A stretch of 64,000 bases of DNA from Fodinicurvata halophila (GCF_042651425.1 NZ_JBHSCW010000003.1:248001-312000), one strand, 5' to 3'; numbered from the stretch's first letter, positions 53,362 through 62,016 are shown. The notes: generated by a model not told the origin, from the sequence alone. Numbers and translations are program-made.

Positions 53362-54821
53362 GAGCCCTTTCCGCGGTCGTCGGGAGGTGGTTCATCGTCA
53401 TCCAGGTCCGAGGGGTCGGGAAAACTGTGGTCTGTCTTCTCCCAGGCCAGAGGGCGACCCAGGAAGACGGCGGCCCAGAGTTGCCAGTTGGCACGTGCCA
53501 GGGCGCAGTAGTTGATGGCCACGCTCCAGAAATAGCGGGGCAGGAGCATGGGCAGGGCCGTCCAGCCATAGAGACGCCAGGTCCAGAAATGACGATGGGC
53601 GAGGCGATAGACGAAGAAGCCTATATTGGCGAGCGGCAGCAGCCAGAGCACATGGCCGGGCGGCAAAATTGGATGGGGCGTGAAGGAAAGGTGCGCATGG
53701 AGCAGAGGCTGAAGAAGCAGGAACGCCAGGACGGTATAGGAAATCACGGCTGCATGGCCCGAGAAGAGTGTCTTGCGATCCCGCCACAGCAGGTAGCGAA
53801 GCCAGGGTGAGCCATGCCAGCCAAGACGTGACCATCCCTGGAACCCGATACCGAGTGTCCAGCGTGTCTTCTGGCGCACCGCTTTGGAAAATCTGTGAGG
53901 GAAATATTCGCGCGTCGCCACCAGATCACGGCGAGTTCCAAGGCCGCTTCGCTGCCCATCGTGCACCTGTGGAAAGCAGAAACGAGCACCTATCCGATGA
54001 AGCCTGAAGGAGAGATCGTAATCCTCAGTGAGGGCATCGGTGCGAAAGATATCCCCCTTGGTCCGAATCTTCTCCAGAATGCTGGCCGAATAGGCAGTTC
54101 CGACGCCGGCTCCCGGAACGAGGCCACTGAAGGCAGCACGCACAAGCAGTTCCTTGCCGTGCATTTCGGCAAATTCGTCCTGGTAGTGCCCGGTGGTCGG
54201 GTCGTGCCAGGCTCGTGGCAGGGCCACGACCGGCAACTGAACGACATCGTGCTCGTCCAGGAAATAATTGAACACGCGCAGGGAATGAGAATGCACGACA
54301 TCCTCAGCATCCTGGAGGATGAGTGCCTCGAAGGGATGGGCTCTAGCCTTGTTCGACTTGTGGATTGCACTAGCGATGTGATTGAGGCAATCGGCCTTGC
54401 TGGTGCCTCCGTCGTGCGGCAGGACGACCATCTCGACCCGATCATGAGATTTGGCCAGGGCACTTACGACCCGGATCGTATCCGGGTCATTGGGGTAACA
54501 GCCGATAAAGATGCGATAGTTCCGGTAGGCAACGTATTTCAGGAGATGTTCCACTGAGCTCCGGATGACAGCGGCCTCCTTCCAGGCCGGTATCATGATC
54601 GCCACGGGTTTTTCGGGCTTGCCGCTCTCCAGCAGCGTTATCAGGTTATGGGTGCCGCAGTTGGAGGTGCTGCGAAGCCCGCACTTGCAGGCGAGTGCCG
54701 CCAGGTCGAGGAAGAGATCGTCCAGGGCTGAGATCAGCTGTACGAAGGTGGCGAGAAGAAAGAGAAGCAGTATCGCAGCCTGCACCAGAAAGTAGAGATC
54801 ATAGCTCAGAAAGGGATCCAT
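53358..54821 (-). CDS. nfrB: NfrB-like inner-membrane glycosyltransferase without c-di-GMP domain
   Basis: GT2-family synthase of 487 residues. N-terminal helices (residues 8-40) and about four C-terminal helices flank a cytoplasmic catalytic domain with TSKADCLN (140-147), DAEDV (171-175), TEDYDLSFRL (265-274) and QKTRW (317-321). The blocks FIGCYPNDPDT and EFAEMHGKE are hallmarks of E. coli NfrB, as recalled. The protein ends shortly after LAWEKTDHSFPDP, where E. coli NfrB continues for about 250 residues into an MshEN-type c-di-GMP region. It is first in the operon, behind an AT-rich leader; its stop overlaps nfrA as ATGA. Confidence 0.88.
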   Translation of the reverse strand: MDPFLSYDLYFLVQAAILLLFLLATFVQLISALDDLFLDLAALACKCGLRSTSNCGTHNLITLLESGKPEKPVAIMIPAWKEAAVIRSSVEHLLKYVAYRNYRIFIGCYPNDPDTIRVVSALAKSHDRVEMVVLPHDGGTSKADCLNHIASAIHKSNKARAHPFEALILQDAEDVVHSHSLRVFNYFLDEHDVVQLPVVALPRAWHDPTTGHYQDEFAEMHGKELLVRAAFSGLVPGAGVGTAYSASILEKIRTKGDIFRTDALTEDYDLSFRLHRIGARFCFPQVHDGQRSGLGTRRDLVATREYFPHRFSKAVRQKTRWTLGIGFQGWSRLGWHGSPWLRYLLWRDRKTLFSGHAAVISYTVLAFLLLQPLLHAHLSFTPHPILPPGHVLWLLPLANIGFFVYRLAHRHFWTWRLYGWTALPMLLPRYFWSVAINYCALARANWQLWAAVFLGRPLAWEKTDHSFPDPSDLDDDEPPPDDRGKGS

Positions 54822-55104
54822 GGTGTGGCTCTTGAACAGCTTTTCCGAGAGGGATCTAGGGGGCGCACTTAAAAGGTAAAAACAATTTTAAATGCATATC
54901 AACAAAAATCTATAGTTAATGGTTGTGCCCTAAAATATTCTGACCTGAAATGAAAATCATGTGTATCAATCGTCTAATTGATTTTCTTCCGAAGAAATGA
55001 GGGGATGGCCACACCAGCATCAAAGCGCATTTCAAGCGAGAGCTGCGCTTATGTAGAGAGGTTTTGGCAAGAGGGTATATCTGCCTTTCAAGGCAGGATT
55101 GCCA
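54822..55104 (-). promoter_or_regulatory. AT-rich leader of the nfr operon
   Basis: About 283 bp without a gene, strikingly AT-rich from about 54865 to 54995 compared with the GC-rich flanks. It should hold the nfrB promoter, but no single -35/-10 pair or sigma-54 box was convincing. A small inverted repeat TCAAT / ATTGA (54967-54982) is present. Such AT-rich tracts often bind xenogeneic silencers or mark acquired DNA. Confidence 0.5.
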
Positions 55105-55305
55105 TCAATGATTGATGAACCAGAGAATGATCGAGATCACGATGCTGACGAGCAGGCCGGTCCCGAGCGGGATGTAGAGCGTGAAGTTTTCCCGCTCAAT
55201 CAGGATATCGCCCGGCAGGTGCCCCAGACCCAGGCGGCTGAGCCAGGGCCACAGAAGTCCCGCGACCAGGATGGTGAGGCCGAGAATGATCAAGGTGCGT
55301 GACAT
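55105..55305 (-). CDS. DUF2905 small membrane protein
   Basis: A 66-residue protein of the DUF2905 family: two hydrophobic helices around the signature GHLPGDILIERENFTLYIPL. Function is unknown. It follows flgL by 80 bp on the same strand, which may be chance. GGGACAG precedes the ATG. Confidence 0.85.
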   Translation of the reverse strand: MSRTLIILGLTILVAGLLWPWLSRLGLGHLPGDILIERENFTLYIPLGTGLLVSIVISIILWFINH

Positions 55306-55385
55306 GCCGCACTGTCCCTGAGAACTTAGTGGGTGCTTACATCTCTGGGGATATAGGAAACCTGTCGGGCAGGCGCCAAGCCCGT

Positions 55386-56360
55386 TCAGCGCAGGAAGTT
55401 CACCAGCGAGGTCTGGAGCAGACGGGATGTGCTCTGGTAGCTGGCCTGCAGAACCGTCTGGGTCATGGAAAGCTTGGTTGACACCTCGGCCAGATCGGCA
55501 TCTTCGATTTTGCCGGCGGTCTTCTCCAGGAAGTCCAGGGTTCCATTGTGAACCTCGCGCTTCGCGGCGGCTCGTTCCTGGTTGAAGCCGTTGCGGGCCT
55601 CAAGTTCTCCCAATCCTGTAACGGCACGTTGCAGCCAGTCGCGAGCTTCGGCAAGACGGGCGTCAGGATCAGCCACGGTGGTGTCGGTGACCGCGGATTT
55701 GGCATAGAGCAGGGAATTCACAAAATCCTGGATGGCCGGTTCAGCTACGCTGACACCGTATTCCATTCTCTCGCTATCATCGATATGGATACCATCACGG
55801 TTCCAAAGATCCGCACCGTTAATTGCCCCATTTGCATAGGCAGGGGAGTCGCCGGGAACTTCAGCCGGATCTCCTGGTTGTTTCAGGGTTGTGATATCAG
55901 TGACGTCAATATCGGTAAGGCTGACTGTAGGAGGTTCCTCGGTGGCCGACCCGGAAAAGAGAAAACGGTCTCCATCCTTGGTTCTCAAAGCGGCTTCGAT
56001 ATCGTTTAGCCAGCCGTCGATCTGATCCGTCAGGATCTGTTCGGTGACCTTATCCTGATCATCCAATCGGATCAGGGTTTCGCGAGCATCCGAAGCTGTT
56101 TCCGATAGGGAATTCAAAGAATTCGCATAAATCTCCGTGCGCCGATCCACGGCATTCAGGCTACGCAGGTAGGACTCCGTGCGCTGGGTCACTTCCTTGC
56201 CCTTCAGCAGCTGCCCGGCGTCGCGCGAGACGCCGGCGAGGCCACCGGGCTTCTTGCCCGTCGCCAGTTGCTCCTGAAGACTATAAAGCTCGTTGTTCAG
56301 AGACTGTGTCTGCCGGGTCAGATCCAGAAAACGGCCATATGTGCTGTTGATGGAAGTCAT
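55386..56360 (-). CDS. flgL: Flagellar hook-associated protein FlgL (HAP3)
   Basis: Junction protein between hook and filament, 324 residues. It has the flagellin-like N-terminal coiled coil (SINSTYGRFLDLTRQTQSL, LQEQLATGKK) and a matching C-terminal helix (LSMTQTVLQASYQSTSRLLQ). The middle is short, as in small FlgL proteins. The start overlaps the flgK stop as ATGA, so the HAP genes are coupled. Confidence 0.92.
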   Translation of the reverse strand: MTSINSTYGRFLDLTRQTQSLNNELYSLQEQLATGKKPGGLAGVSRDAGQLLKGKEVTQRTESYLRSLNAVDRRTEIYANSLNSLSETASDARETLIRLDDQDKVTEQILTDQIDGWLNDIEAALRTKDGDRFLFSGSATEEPPTVSLTDIDVTDITTLKQPGDPAEVPGDSPAYANGAINGADLWNRDGIHIDDSERMEYGVSVAEPAIQDFVNSLLYAKSAVTDTTVADPDARLAEARDWLQRAVTGLGELEARNGFNQERAAAKREVHNGTLDFLEKTAGKIEDADLAEVSTKLSMTQTVLQASYQSTSRLLQTSLVNFLR

Positions 56361-57673
56361 CGTGCCACCGCGTTCATAAGAGTATCCATCATGTCACTGA
56401 CGGTCTGCATGACCCGCGCATTGGCGGCGTAGGCGTTCTGCAGGGCAATCAGGTCCGCCATCTCCTGGTCCACATCCACACCGACCTTGCCGCGAAACTT
56501 CGCTTCCAGCGCATCGCGCGAAGCCGTGGCGTTCTCCAGGTTGTGCTTGCTTTCCGCCTTGAAGCTGGCGGTGTTCTCTATGATGCCCCCAAGCTGGCCG
56601 CCGATGTTGTCGTCGATCAGGGCCTGGGACACAGTGCCGCCTGCGTCGTTCTGGAGGGCTTCAGTGCCATTCAAGATCGCTGGCTTGACCTGCAATGTAC
56701 CGGCGCCAGGGGCGGCAGGGGTCTGGAAGAAAATGTCTCCGGCTCCGCCATAGGCATCATTCACCGTGGTTCGCAGATCCACAGCCAAGCCATTCAGCTG
56801 ATCCTTGAGTTTCTGGATCGTGCCAGCCGCCGGATCGTTGTTGCCTGCGAGCGTGTCGTCCAGCATGCGCACTCGTGCACCCACTTCCCCATCCTTGAAG
56901 GCATTGGTGACGGTGCTGCCATCGTTCTCCTTTATGATATCGTCGCCATCCCAGGAGAACTGTTGAGCCGAGATGCCAACGAGTTGGGTGCCGCTGGAGG
57001 TGTAGACCTGAGCGCGGCCCTGCTCGTCCATAAGCACACGGGTGTCGACGAGACCCGAGACTTCCTTGATGGCGGCATCGCGTCGGTCTTCGAGGTTGCC
57101 GACGGTCTCACCCGAGGCCTTGGTGCTGGCGATCTCCTTGTTCAGCTTCTCGATCTCGAGCAGCTTGTCGTTCAGGTGGTCCACCGATTTTCCAACTTCC
57201 TCCCGCATTTCCCCCTCCATGCTCTCTGTTTGCGCATAGAGGTGGTTGACTTCCTTGGCCAGTGCATCAGCGGTGCTGATTACCCGTGTCGCCATGGTGT
57301 TGTTCTCCGGTGTGGCCTCGAAATCGCGCAGTGCGGTCTCGAAGTCGCTGAAGAGCTGCATCAGGCGTGGATTATCGGCATCGATGTTCAGCATCTCGCC
57401 CAGCCGTTCGGCCGTTTCGGCTCGGGTTTCGTTGCCGGAGGCCTGGGAGGTCAGGCTGCGGACGTCCTCGGCGATCCGATCTGCCACGCGGCGCTCAACA
57501 CCCTCGATATATGGCCCGGACAGGCCAGTGCTGGAATGACTGGAATGCTGCAGGACCTTGCGGGTGTAGTTCGGGTCCTGGGCATTGGAGATATTGGAGC
57601 TGGCAACCTCGGTGCCGGCCTGGGAAACTCGGAGGCCGGCAAAGGCATTGTTCAACGCGACGCTCAACGACAT
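56357..57673 (-). CDS. flgK: Flagellar hook-associated protein FlgK (HAP1)
   Basis: First hook-filament junction protein, 438 residues. The N-terminal motif VASSNISNAQDPNYTRKVLQ and the C-terminal MADLIALQNAYAANARVMQT are typical of axial proteins that form the inner D0 helices. The length is on the short side for FlgK (often above 500), with a reduced central region. AAAGGAGG precedes the ATG. It follows flgE by 52 bp. Confidence 0.92.
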   Translation of the reverse strand: MSLSVALNNAFAGLRVSQAGTEVASSNISNAQDPNYTRKVLQHSSHSSTGLSGPYIEGVERRVADRIAEDVRSLTSQASGNETRAETAERLGEMLNIDADNPRLMQLFSDFETALRDFEATPENNTMATRVISTADALAKEVNHLYAQTESMEGEMREEVGKSVDHLNDKLLEIEKLNKEIASTKASGETVGNLEDRRDAAIKEVSGLVDTRVLMDEQGRAQVYTSSGTQLVGISAQQFSWDGDDIIKENDGSTVTNAFKDGEVGARVRMLDDTLAGNNDPAAGTIQKLKDQLNGLAVDLRTTVNDAYGGAGDIFFQTPAAPGAGTLQVKPAILNGTEALQNDAGGTVSQALIDDNIGGQLGGIIENTASFKAESKHNLENATASRDALEAKFRGKVGVDVDQEMADLIALQNAYAANARVMQTVSDMMDTLMNAVAR

Positions 57674-57725
57674 GTCCGGCCTCCTTTCCCTGGTTTGTTT
57701 CAGTCTAGGACTGAAAGGTTAACGA

Positions 57726-59039
57726 TTACCTGCTGATATTGATCACTTCGGCCAGCATCTCGTCGGCCGTGGAGATCACCTTGGAGTTCGCCGAATAGGT
57801 TCGCTGGGCCGTGATCATCTTGGTGAATTCGTCACTGATGTCCACGTTGGAGGCCTCGAGCGTTTGCGACGAGATCGTACCGTTGCTGCCCAGACCCGGC
57901 GGATTCAGGCGCGGCACGCCGGACTCCGGGCTTTGCTGGAAGGCATTGCCGTCCAGGCGGGTCAGGCCATTCGGGTTGTTGAACTGGGTCAGGGGGACCT
58001 GGAAGTAAGTCTTGGTCTGACCATTGTCGTAGTTCAGGTTCACATAGCCCGCGTCATCGACATAGAGATCCTTGAAAGCTCCGGGAGGCACACCGTTCTG
58101 GTCCAGGGAGTTGAGTTGCAGTTCAGTGCCCGTGTATTGGGTCGTGCCATTGGCTCGTTCGAAATTTCCCAGGTTGATGGTGATATCCTGGGGATCAATC
58201 CCCGACCCGAAATCAAGGCCCTGCAGAGTTATCTCGGCTGGGTCTCCAGCTGCCTGGGTGGCGGGCGGTGTTATGTTTGGATCCGCACTTGTATCGATGC
58301 CGTTAGCAGCAATCCGCCCGTTGTCAAATTCAAACTCGACGGGACCATAGCTGACAGGAGTGCCATCGGGAGAATTGATGGACAGCTCCCAGATATTGTT
58401 GGTGGCAGTTTTACTCCATACGAGGTCAAGATTCCTTTGGTTGCCAACGGAATCGTATATCTGGATGGAGTTTGCCGGCAATGTTGTACTCGGATCCAAC
58501 TGAGAGGGCAGGTTCGCCGCATACTGGATGTTACTGGTTGGAACGGGTGAGTCCTGCAACTGTGAAATCTGAATGGGTTTCACGTCTGCCGTATTGGCAA
58601 CTCCTGTTCCCGGATCCACATCCCAACCATTCAGGTGATAGCCTGACGAATTCACGAGGTAGCCATTCTTGTCGACTTCGAAGTCTCCGGCGCGTGTATA
58701 AAAACTGCTGGGCTTGAAGTTCACTTCACCGCTGTTGGGGTCCACACTTTCCGGTTGGCTGACCGAGAAGTAGCCCTTGCCGGTCACACCGAGGTGCGTG
58801 CTGACCTGGCTCTGTTCCATGTTGCCCTGGACGTCGTGACGGAACGAGGGGCGAGCGCGGACGCCGCCGGCTTGGTGCTGGTTCTGGTCGGAGGCGGTGA
58901 CCAGGGTGGAGAAGGCGGTGTCGACGCGCTTGTAGCCCGTGGTCCGCGAGTTGGCGATGTTGTCCGAGATGTTGGCCAGGGCGGAGGACTGGGCCCCCAG
59001 GCCGCTGACCGCTGTGTTCATTGCTCCATAGACGCTCAT
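57726..59039 (-). CDS. flgE: Flagellar hook protein FlgE
   Basis: Major hook subunit, 437 residues. The axial N-terminal motif is ALANISDNIANSRTTGYKRV, followed by the hook domain (GKGYFSV, AGDFEVDKNGYLVNSSGY) and the C-terminal rod motif ASNVDISDEFTKMITAQRTY. It is first in a flgE-flgK-flgL unit and lies behind a consensus sigma-54 promoter. Confidence 0.94.
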   Translation of the reverse strand: MSVYGAMNTAVSGLGAQSSALANISDNIANSRTTGYKRVDTAFSTLVTASDQNQHQAGGVRARPSFRHDVQGNMEQSQVSTHLGVTGKGYFSVSQPESVDPNSGEVNFKPSSFYTRAGDFEVDKNGYLVNSSGYHLNGWDVDPGTGVANTADVKPIQISQLQDSPVPTSNIQYAANLPSQLDPSTTLPANSIQIYDSVGNQRNLDLVWSKTATNNIWELSINSPDGTPVSYGPVEFEFDNGRIAANGIDTSADPNITPPATQAAGDPAEITLQGLDFGSGIDPQDITINLGNFERANGTTQYTGTELQLNSLDQNGVPPGAFKDLYVDDAGYVNLNYDNGQTKTYFQVPLTQFNNPNGLTRLDGNAFQQSPESGVPRLNPPGLGSNGTISSQTLEASNVDISDEFTKMITAQRTYSANSKVISTADEMLAEVINISR

Positions 59040-59090
59040 GTCTTTCTATCCCTCAAGGAGTGGATGGGACCTATCTGTCGATTGCAGACA

Positions 59091-59106
59091 AGCAAGGTTC
59101 GTGCCA
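59091..59106 (-). promoter_or_regulatory. Sigma-54 (RpoN) promoter of flgE
   Basis: Read on the minus strand, TGGCACG, AACC, TTGCT matches the RpoN consensus TGGCACG-N4-TTGCW at every defined position. Transcription would begin about 40 bases upstream of the flgE start. The remaining 188-bp gap between the FliW-like and flgE genes shows no other feature; activator sites for an FlbD-type enhancer-binding protein are expected nearby but were not identified. Confidence 0.85.
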
Positions 59107-59227
59107 AAGAAATCGTGCTTCAGCTTGTTGATATAGTTTGGATTTCTATCCAGTGTCCTTGGCTTCGGGACGGGGCGGGGCAGTTCTTGCCGCCCGGGTG
59201 AAGTTTCTGTCGTCATGCGCATGCCGT

Positions 59228-59752
59228 TCATTCGGCGGCCATCGGATGACGAATGGGCAGGATCTCATCCATCAGGATGCGCTGCCAGCCGATCCGTCGC
59301 CGCCAGTCGAGCAGCAGAGGTGCCCGGCGGTTGGCGAAAAAGCGGGTTCCCCGCGCGCAGCGTGACGGAGTGACGATCAACAGTGTGCGCAGGTCGCCCG
59401 CCGCAATACCAAGGCGCCGCTCGGCCCATTCCGTCTCGTCTTCCGGAAGTTCCCCGCCGACAGAGGAGGGGGGCACGACGATGAATCGTGGTCCGCCATC
59501 CTTCCGGCTGCTCAGCAGGAAGGCATTCGGCAACTGGCTTTCGGCCATCGGACTGAGTCGGAAATTCTGTTCTTCGGGATAGCCCAGCAAGCCACGCGGG
59601 AACGAGAGCTCGATGCAGGTTCTGGCCCCCTTCCTGTGCTTGCCGGTCTCGCGGGCCGGGCGAAAGCCGTGGGGAATGCCGGCATGGGGAACGGAGATGC
59701 CGGGCACATGAAGGCCGTCGGTGTGGCTCGTATCGCGGAACTGCAATGTCAT
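59228..59752 (-). CDS. FliW-like flagellar assembly factor
   Basis: A 174-residue protein whose C-terminal two thirds fit FliW: FPRGLLGYPEEQNFRL near residue 50, FIVVPPSS, TLLIVTPS and the closing PLLLDWRRRIGWQRILMDEI then LPIRHP. FliW normally antagonises the translational regulator CsrA. The first ~45 residues are an unusual extension rich in His, Gly and Pro. The ATG at 59752 was chosen over a TTG that overlaps the flgN stop. No CsrA gene is in the window. Confidence 0.7.
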   Translation of the reverse strand: MTLQFRDTSHTDGLHVPGISVPHAGIPHGFRPARETGKHRKGARTCIELSFPRGLLGYPEEQNFRLSPMAESQLPNAFLLSSRKDGGPRFIVVPPSSVGGELPEDETEWAERRLGIAAGDLRTLLIVTPSRCARGTRFFANRRAPLLLDWRRRIGWQRILMDEILPIRHPMAAE

Positions 59753-59787
59753 GGTCTGTGTCTTTCCTTGCTGGGACCGGCAAGCGG

Positions 59788-60252
59788 TCAAAGGCTTTCG
59801 TTGATGCGAAGCGAAACGGGGGCGCTGCCCGGTTGGTCGCTGCTGTGCTGACCCGAGGACGCGTAACCGCTGGCCTCGCGCCTTTGGGCCTCGACGGCCC
59901 CGGCGATGGCCCTGAATACGCGATCGTGGGCGTCCATGGCCGCTTTCAGGGCATTCTCGTTGGCGCGCGCAGTTTCACTCAATCGGTCGACCACATCCTC
60001 GAGCTCGTCACGCAATCGCGGTTCAAGGCTTTCCGTGAAACCCGGGTTCTCCTGCAGTTCGCGAGCCTGGAGACGGTATTCCTCGGTCAACTGGGCCTTC
60101 TGTTCGGACAATTCCTGGATGCTGCTGATCTCGAGCTGGCGCAGGAGGTTGATCTCACGATCCAGAACGGAGGTCAGCTCGCGTGCAAGTTCGATGAGGC
60201 GCATCATCGAGGTTTCCTCCGGAGGCTGTGCAATGGCCTGATTACCGTACAT
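59788..60252 (-). CDS. flgN: FlgN-like flagellar export chaperone
   Basis: A 154-residue, largely helical protein, with long heptad stretches around LIELARELTSVLDREINLLR and ELSEQKAQLTEEYRLQARE. This is the FlgN pattern: the chaperone that keeps the hook-associated proteins FlgK and FlgL export-competent. The start is behind a strong AGGAGG. It lies directly downstream of flgJ and upstream of the FliW-like gene. Confidence 0.8.
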   Translation of the reverse strand: MYGNQAIAQPPEETSMMRLIELARELTSVLDREINLLRQLEISSIQELSEQKAQLTEEYRLQARELQENPGFTESLEPRLRDELEDVVDRLSETARANENALKAAMDAHDRVFRAIAGAVEAQRREASGYASSGQHSSDQPGSAPVSLRINESL

Positions 60253-60256
60253 TGTC

Positions 60257-60616
60257 TTATTCCTCCTGCATCTTGACCATTTCGCGGGCCACCGTGTCGG
60301 CAATTCCAATGCCGCCGCGCTGGGCCACGGACTTGCCGATTTCGTCGACCAGCAGGGAGCGGTACATGCCTTCTGCCTGCCCACCACCGAAATACCCTTC
60401 GGTTTCGAGGCCTTCGAACATCGGCGCCAGCATCTGGGAGAGGAAGACGGCTTCGAAATCCTGTGCCGTTTCCCGGATCCGCGGATCCATCTCACTCCCA
60501 TTCTGGCCTGCCTTTTCAGCCTTGGCTGCAGCCTGGCGAGCATTGGTGGCTGCAATATTGTCCCGGGCGATGCCTTGCAGCGTCTGGAATGTGGCTGTCC
60601 CGTCGAGTGCGTTCAT
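60257..60616 (-). CDS. flgJ: FlgJ-like rod-binding protein
   Basis: A 119-residue protein corresponding to the N-terminal rod-binding domain of FlgJ only: ETAQDFEAVFLSQMLAPMFE, GYFGGGQAEGMYRSLLVDEI and GKSVAQRGGIGIAD. The muramidase domain of enterobacterial FlgJ is absent, as usual in Alphaproteobacteria. The ATG at 60616 overlaps the flgI stop (TGATG) and has GGAGG upstream; a GTG one codon earlier is possible. Confidence 0.88.
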   Translation of the reverse strand: MNALDGTATFQTLQGIARDNIAATNARQAAAKAEKAGQNGSEMDPRIRETAQDFEAVFLSQMLAPMFEGLETEGYFGGGQAEGMYRSLLVDEIGKSVAQRGGIGIADTVAREMVKMQEE

Positions 60617-61752
60617 CACATCACCTCCAGATCGGCCTGCAGTGCGCCGGCAGCCTTGATGGCTTCCAGGATCTTGATCATGTCGCGCGGGCCGACACCC
60701 AGTGCATTCAGACCGTTGACCAGATCCCGCAGACTGACGCCCTCGGGCATGACGGCAAGCTTGCGCTCCTCGTCCTCATCCACCTCGATCTGCGTGCGCG
60801 GCACCACCACGGTTTCGCCTTCGCCAAAGGGGTTGGGTTGGCTGACCTGGGGGGTTTCGGTGATGCGGATGGTTAGGTTGCCCTGAGCGATCGCCACTTC
60901 GGAGATGCGGACCTGTTCGCCCATCACGATCACGCCGGAATGCTCGTCGATGACGACGCGTGCCGGCTGGTCCACGCGCACCGGCAACTGTTCGATGTCG
61001 GTCAGCAGGTCCACGGTGGAGCCGGGGTAGTCGGCAGGTACGCGAATGTTGATGGTGGCGTTGTCGATGGCCTCGGCCGTGCGGTTGTTGAGCAGGGCAT
61101 TGATCGACTGCGCGGCGCGGCGTGCGGTGGTGAAATCGGGATTGTGCAGGGACAGCTTGACTTCGCGCAGGCTGTTCAATTCGAATCCGATCTCCTTCTC
61201 GATCGTGGCGCCATTGGCAATGCGGGCACTGGTTGGGGTGCCGCGAGTCACGGACGTAGCTGCTCCCTCTGCTTCGAAGCCTCCGACGGAAAGCGGCCCC
61301 TGGGCAACTGCGTAGACTTCCCCGTCCGCACCCAAGAGCGGTGTGACCAGGAGCGTTCCGCCTTGAAGGCTGTCTGCATCGCCCAGGGCGGAGACAGTAA
61401 TATCAGTGTTGGTGCCCTGGCGCGCAAAGGCCGGCAGTTCGGCCGTGACCATGACAGCGGCTACATTCTCGGTCTTGAGATCGGGACTGCGCGTGTTGAC
61501 GCCCATGCGCTGAAGCATGCCGATCAGGCTTTCACGGGTGAAGATCGAACGGGAAAGGTCATCGCCCGTCCCATTCAGTCCCACCACAAGGCCATAACCA
61601 ATTAGCTTGTTGCTGCGCACGCCTTCGAATGAGGCGATATCCTTGATCCGGTTCTGTGCGTGAGCCGGCCGTTCCATTGAAATCGCCATGACGGCAAGCA
61701 GCAGCGTCAGGGAGATCACGGTGCTCATGAAGCGCAGGTAACGCATGGCCAT
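60616..61752 (-). CDS. flgI: Flagellar P-ring protein FlgI
   Basis: Periplasmic P-ring subunit. A Sec signal (TVISLTLLLAVMAISME) leads to the mature start QNRIKDIASFEGVRSNKLIG. The 378 residues show YGLVVGLNGTGDD, VTAELPAFARQGTNTDITVS and a C-terminal LRDLVNGLNALGVGPRDMIK, all typical. The exact start is open (ATG at 61752 or 61746), because both have plausible ribosome-binding sites. It is first of a flgI-flgJ-flgN-fliW-like series. Confidence 0.93.
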   Translation of the reverse strand: MAMRYLRFMSTVISLTLLLAVMAISMERPAHAQNRIKDIASFEGVRSNKLIGYGLVVGLNGTGDDLSRSIFTRESLIGMLQRMGVNTRSPDLKTENVAAVMVTAELPAFARQGTNTDITVSALGDADSLQGGTLLVTPLLGADGEVYAVAQGPLSVGGFEAEGAATSVTRGTPTSARIANGATIEKEIGFELNSLREVKLSLHNPDFTTARRAAQSINALLNNRTAEAIDNATINIRVPADYPGSTVDLLTDIEQLPVRVDQPARVVIDEHSGVIVMGEQVRISEVAIAQGNLTIRITETPQVSQPNPFGEGETVVVPRTQIEVDEDEERKLAVMPEGVSLRDLVNGLNALGVGPRDMIKILEAIKAAGALQADLEVM

Positions 61753-62016
61753 CTTTCTGTCCCGTATTGTCCAAACGGCCTTTCCGGCCTTCTTGCAGGA
61801 ATGGTATGCGAGGATCATGCCAGATTCCCCTTTTTAAATTTCTTGTTCGAAAACAATGTATTATGCGGAGGTGAAAATTTTTCCAAGCGCCAGGTGAGCG
61901 GAAGTTCCTGGTGCAGGGGGTAATTTTTTCCCGGCTGTATGACCTCTTCATCCGTCGTTAACCATTCCACGGCAGACTGCGATTCCATCAATCAACGCTT
62001 GGCAAATTGTCAGCTC

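Noticed and set aside
53358..54821. Cellulose (BcsA) or PNAG (PgaC) synthase identity for the GT2 gene
   Set aside because: The YPNDPDT, TSKADCLN and EFAEMHGKE blocks match NfrB, and the neighbour is a NfrA-like exporter; no BcsB or PgaB-like gene is present.
55306..55385. Terminator after flgL
   Set aside because: Only a 4-bp stem (CCTG/CAGG) and a weak T-run; not strong enough to call.
61753..62016. Sigma-54 promoter between flgI and fliX
   Set aside because: Several partial TGGC elements but none has a TTGC at the right spacing on either strand.
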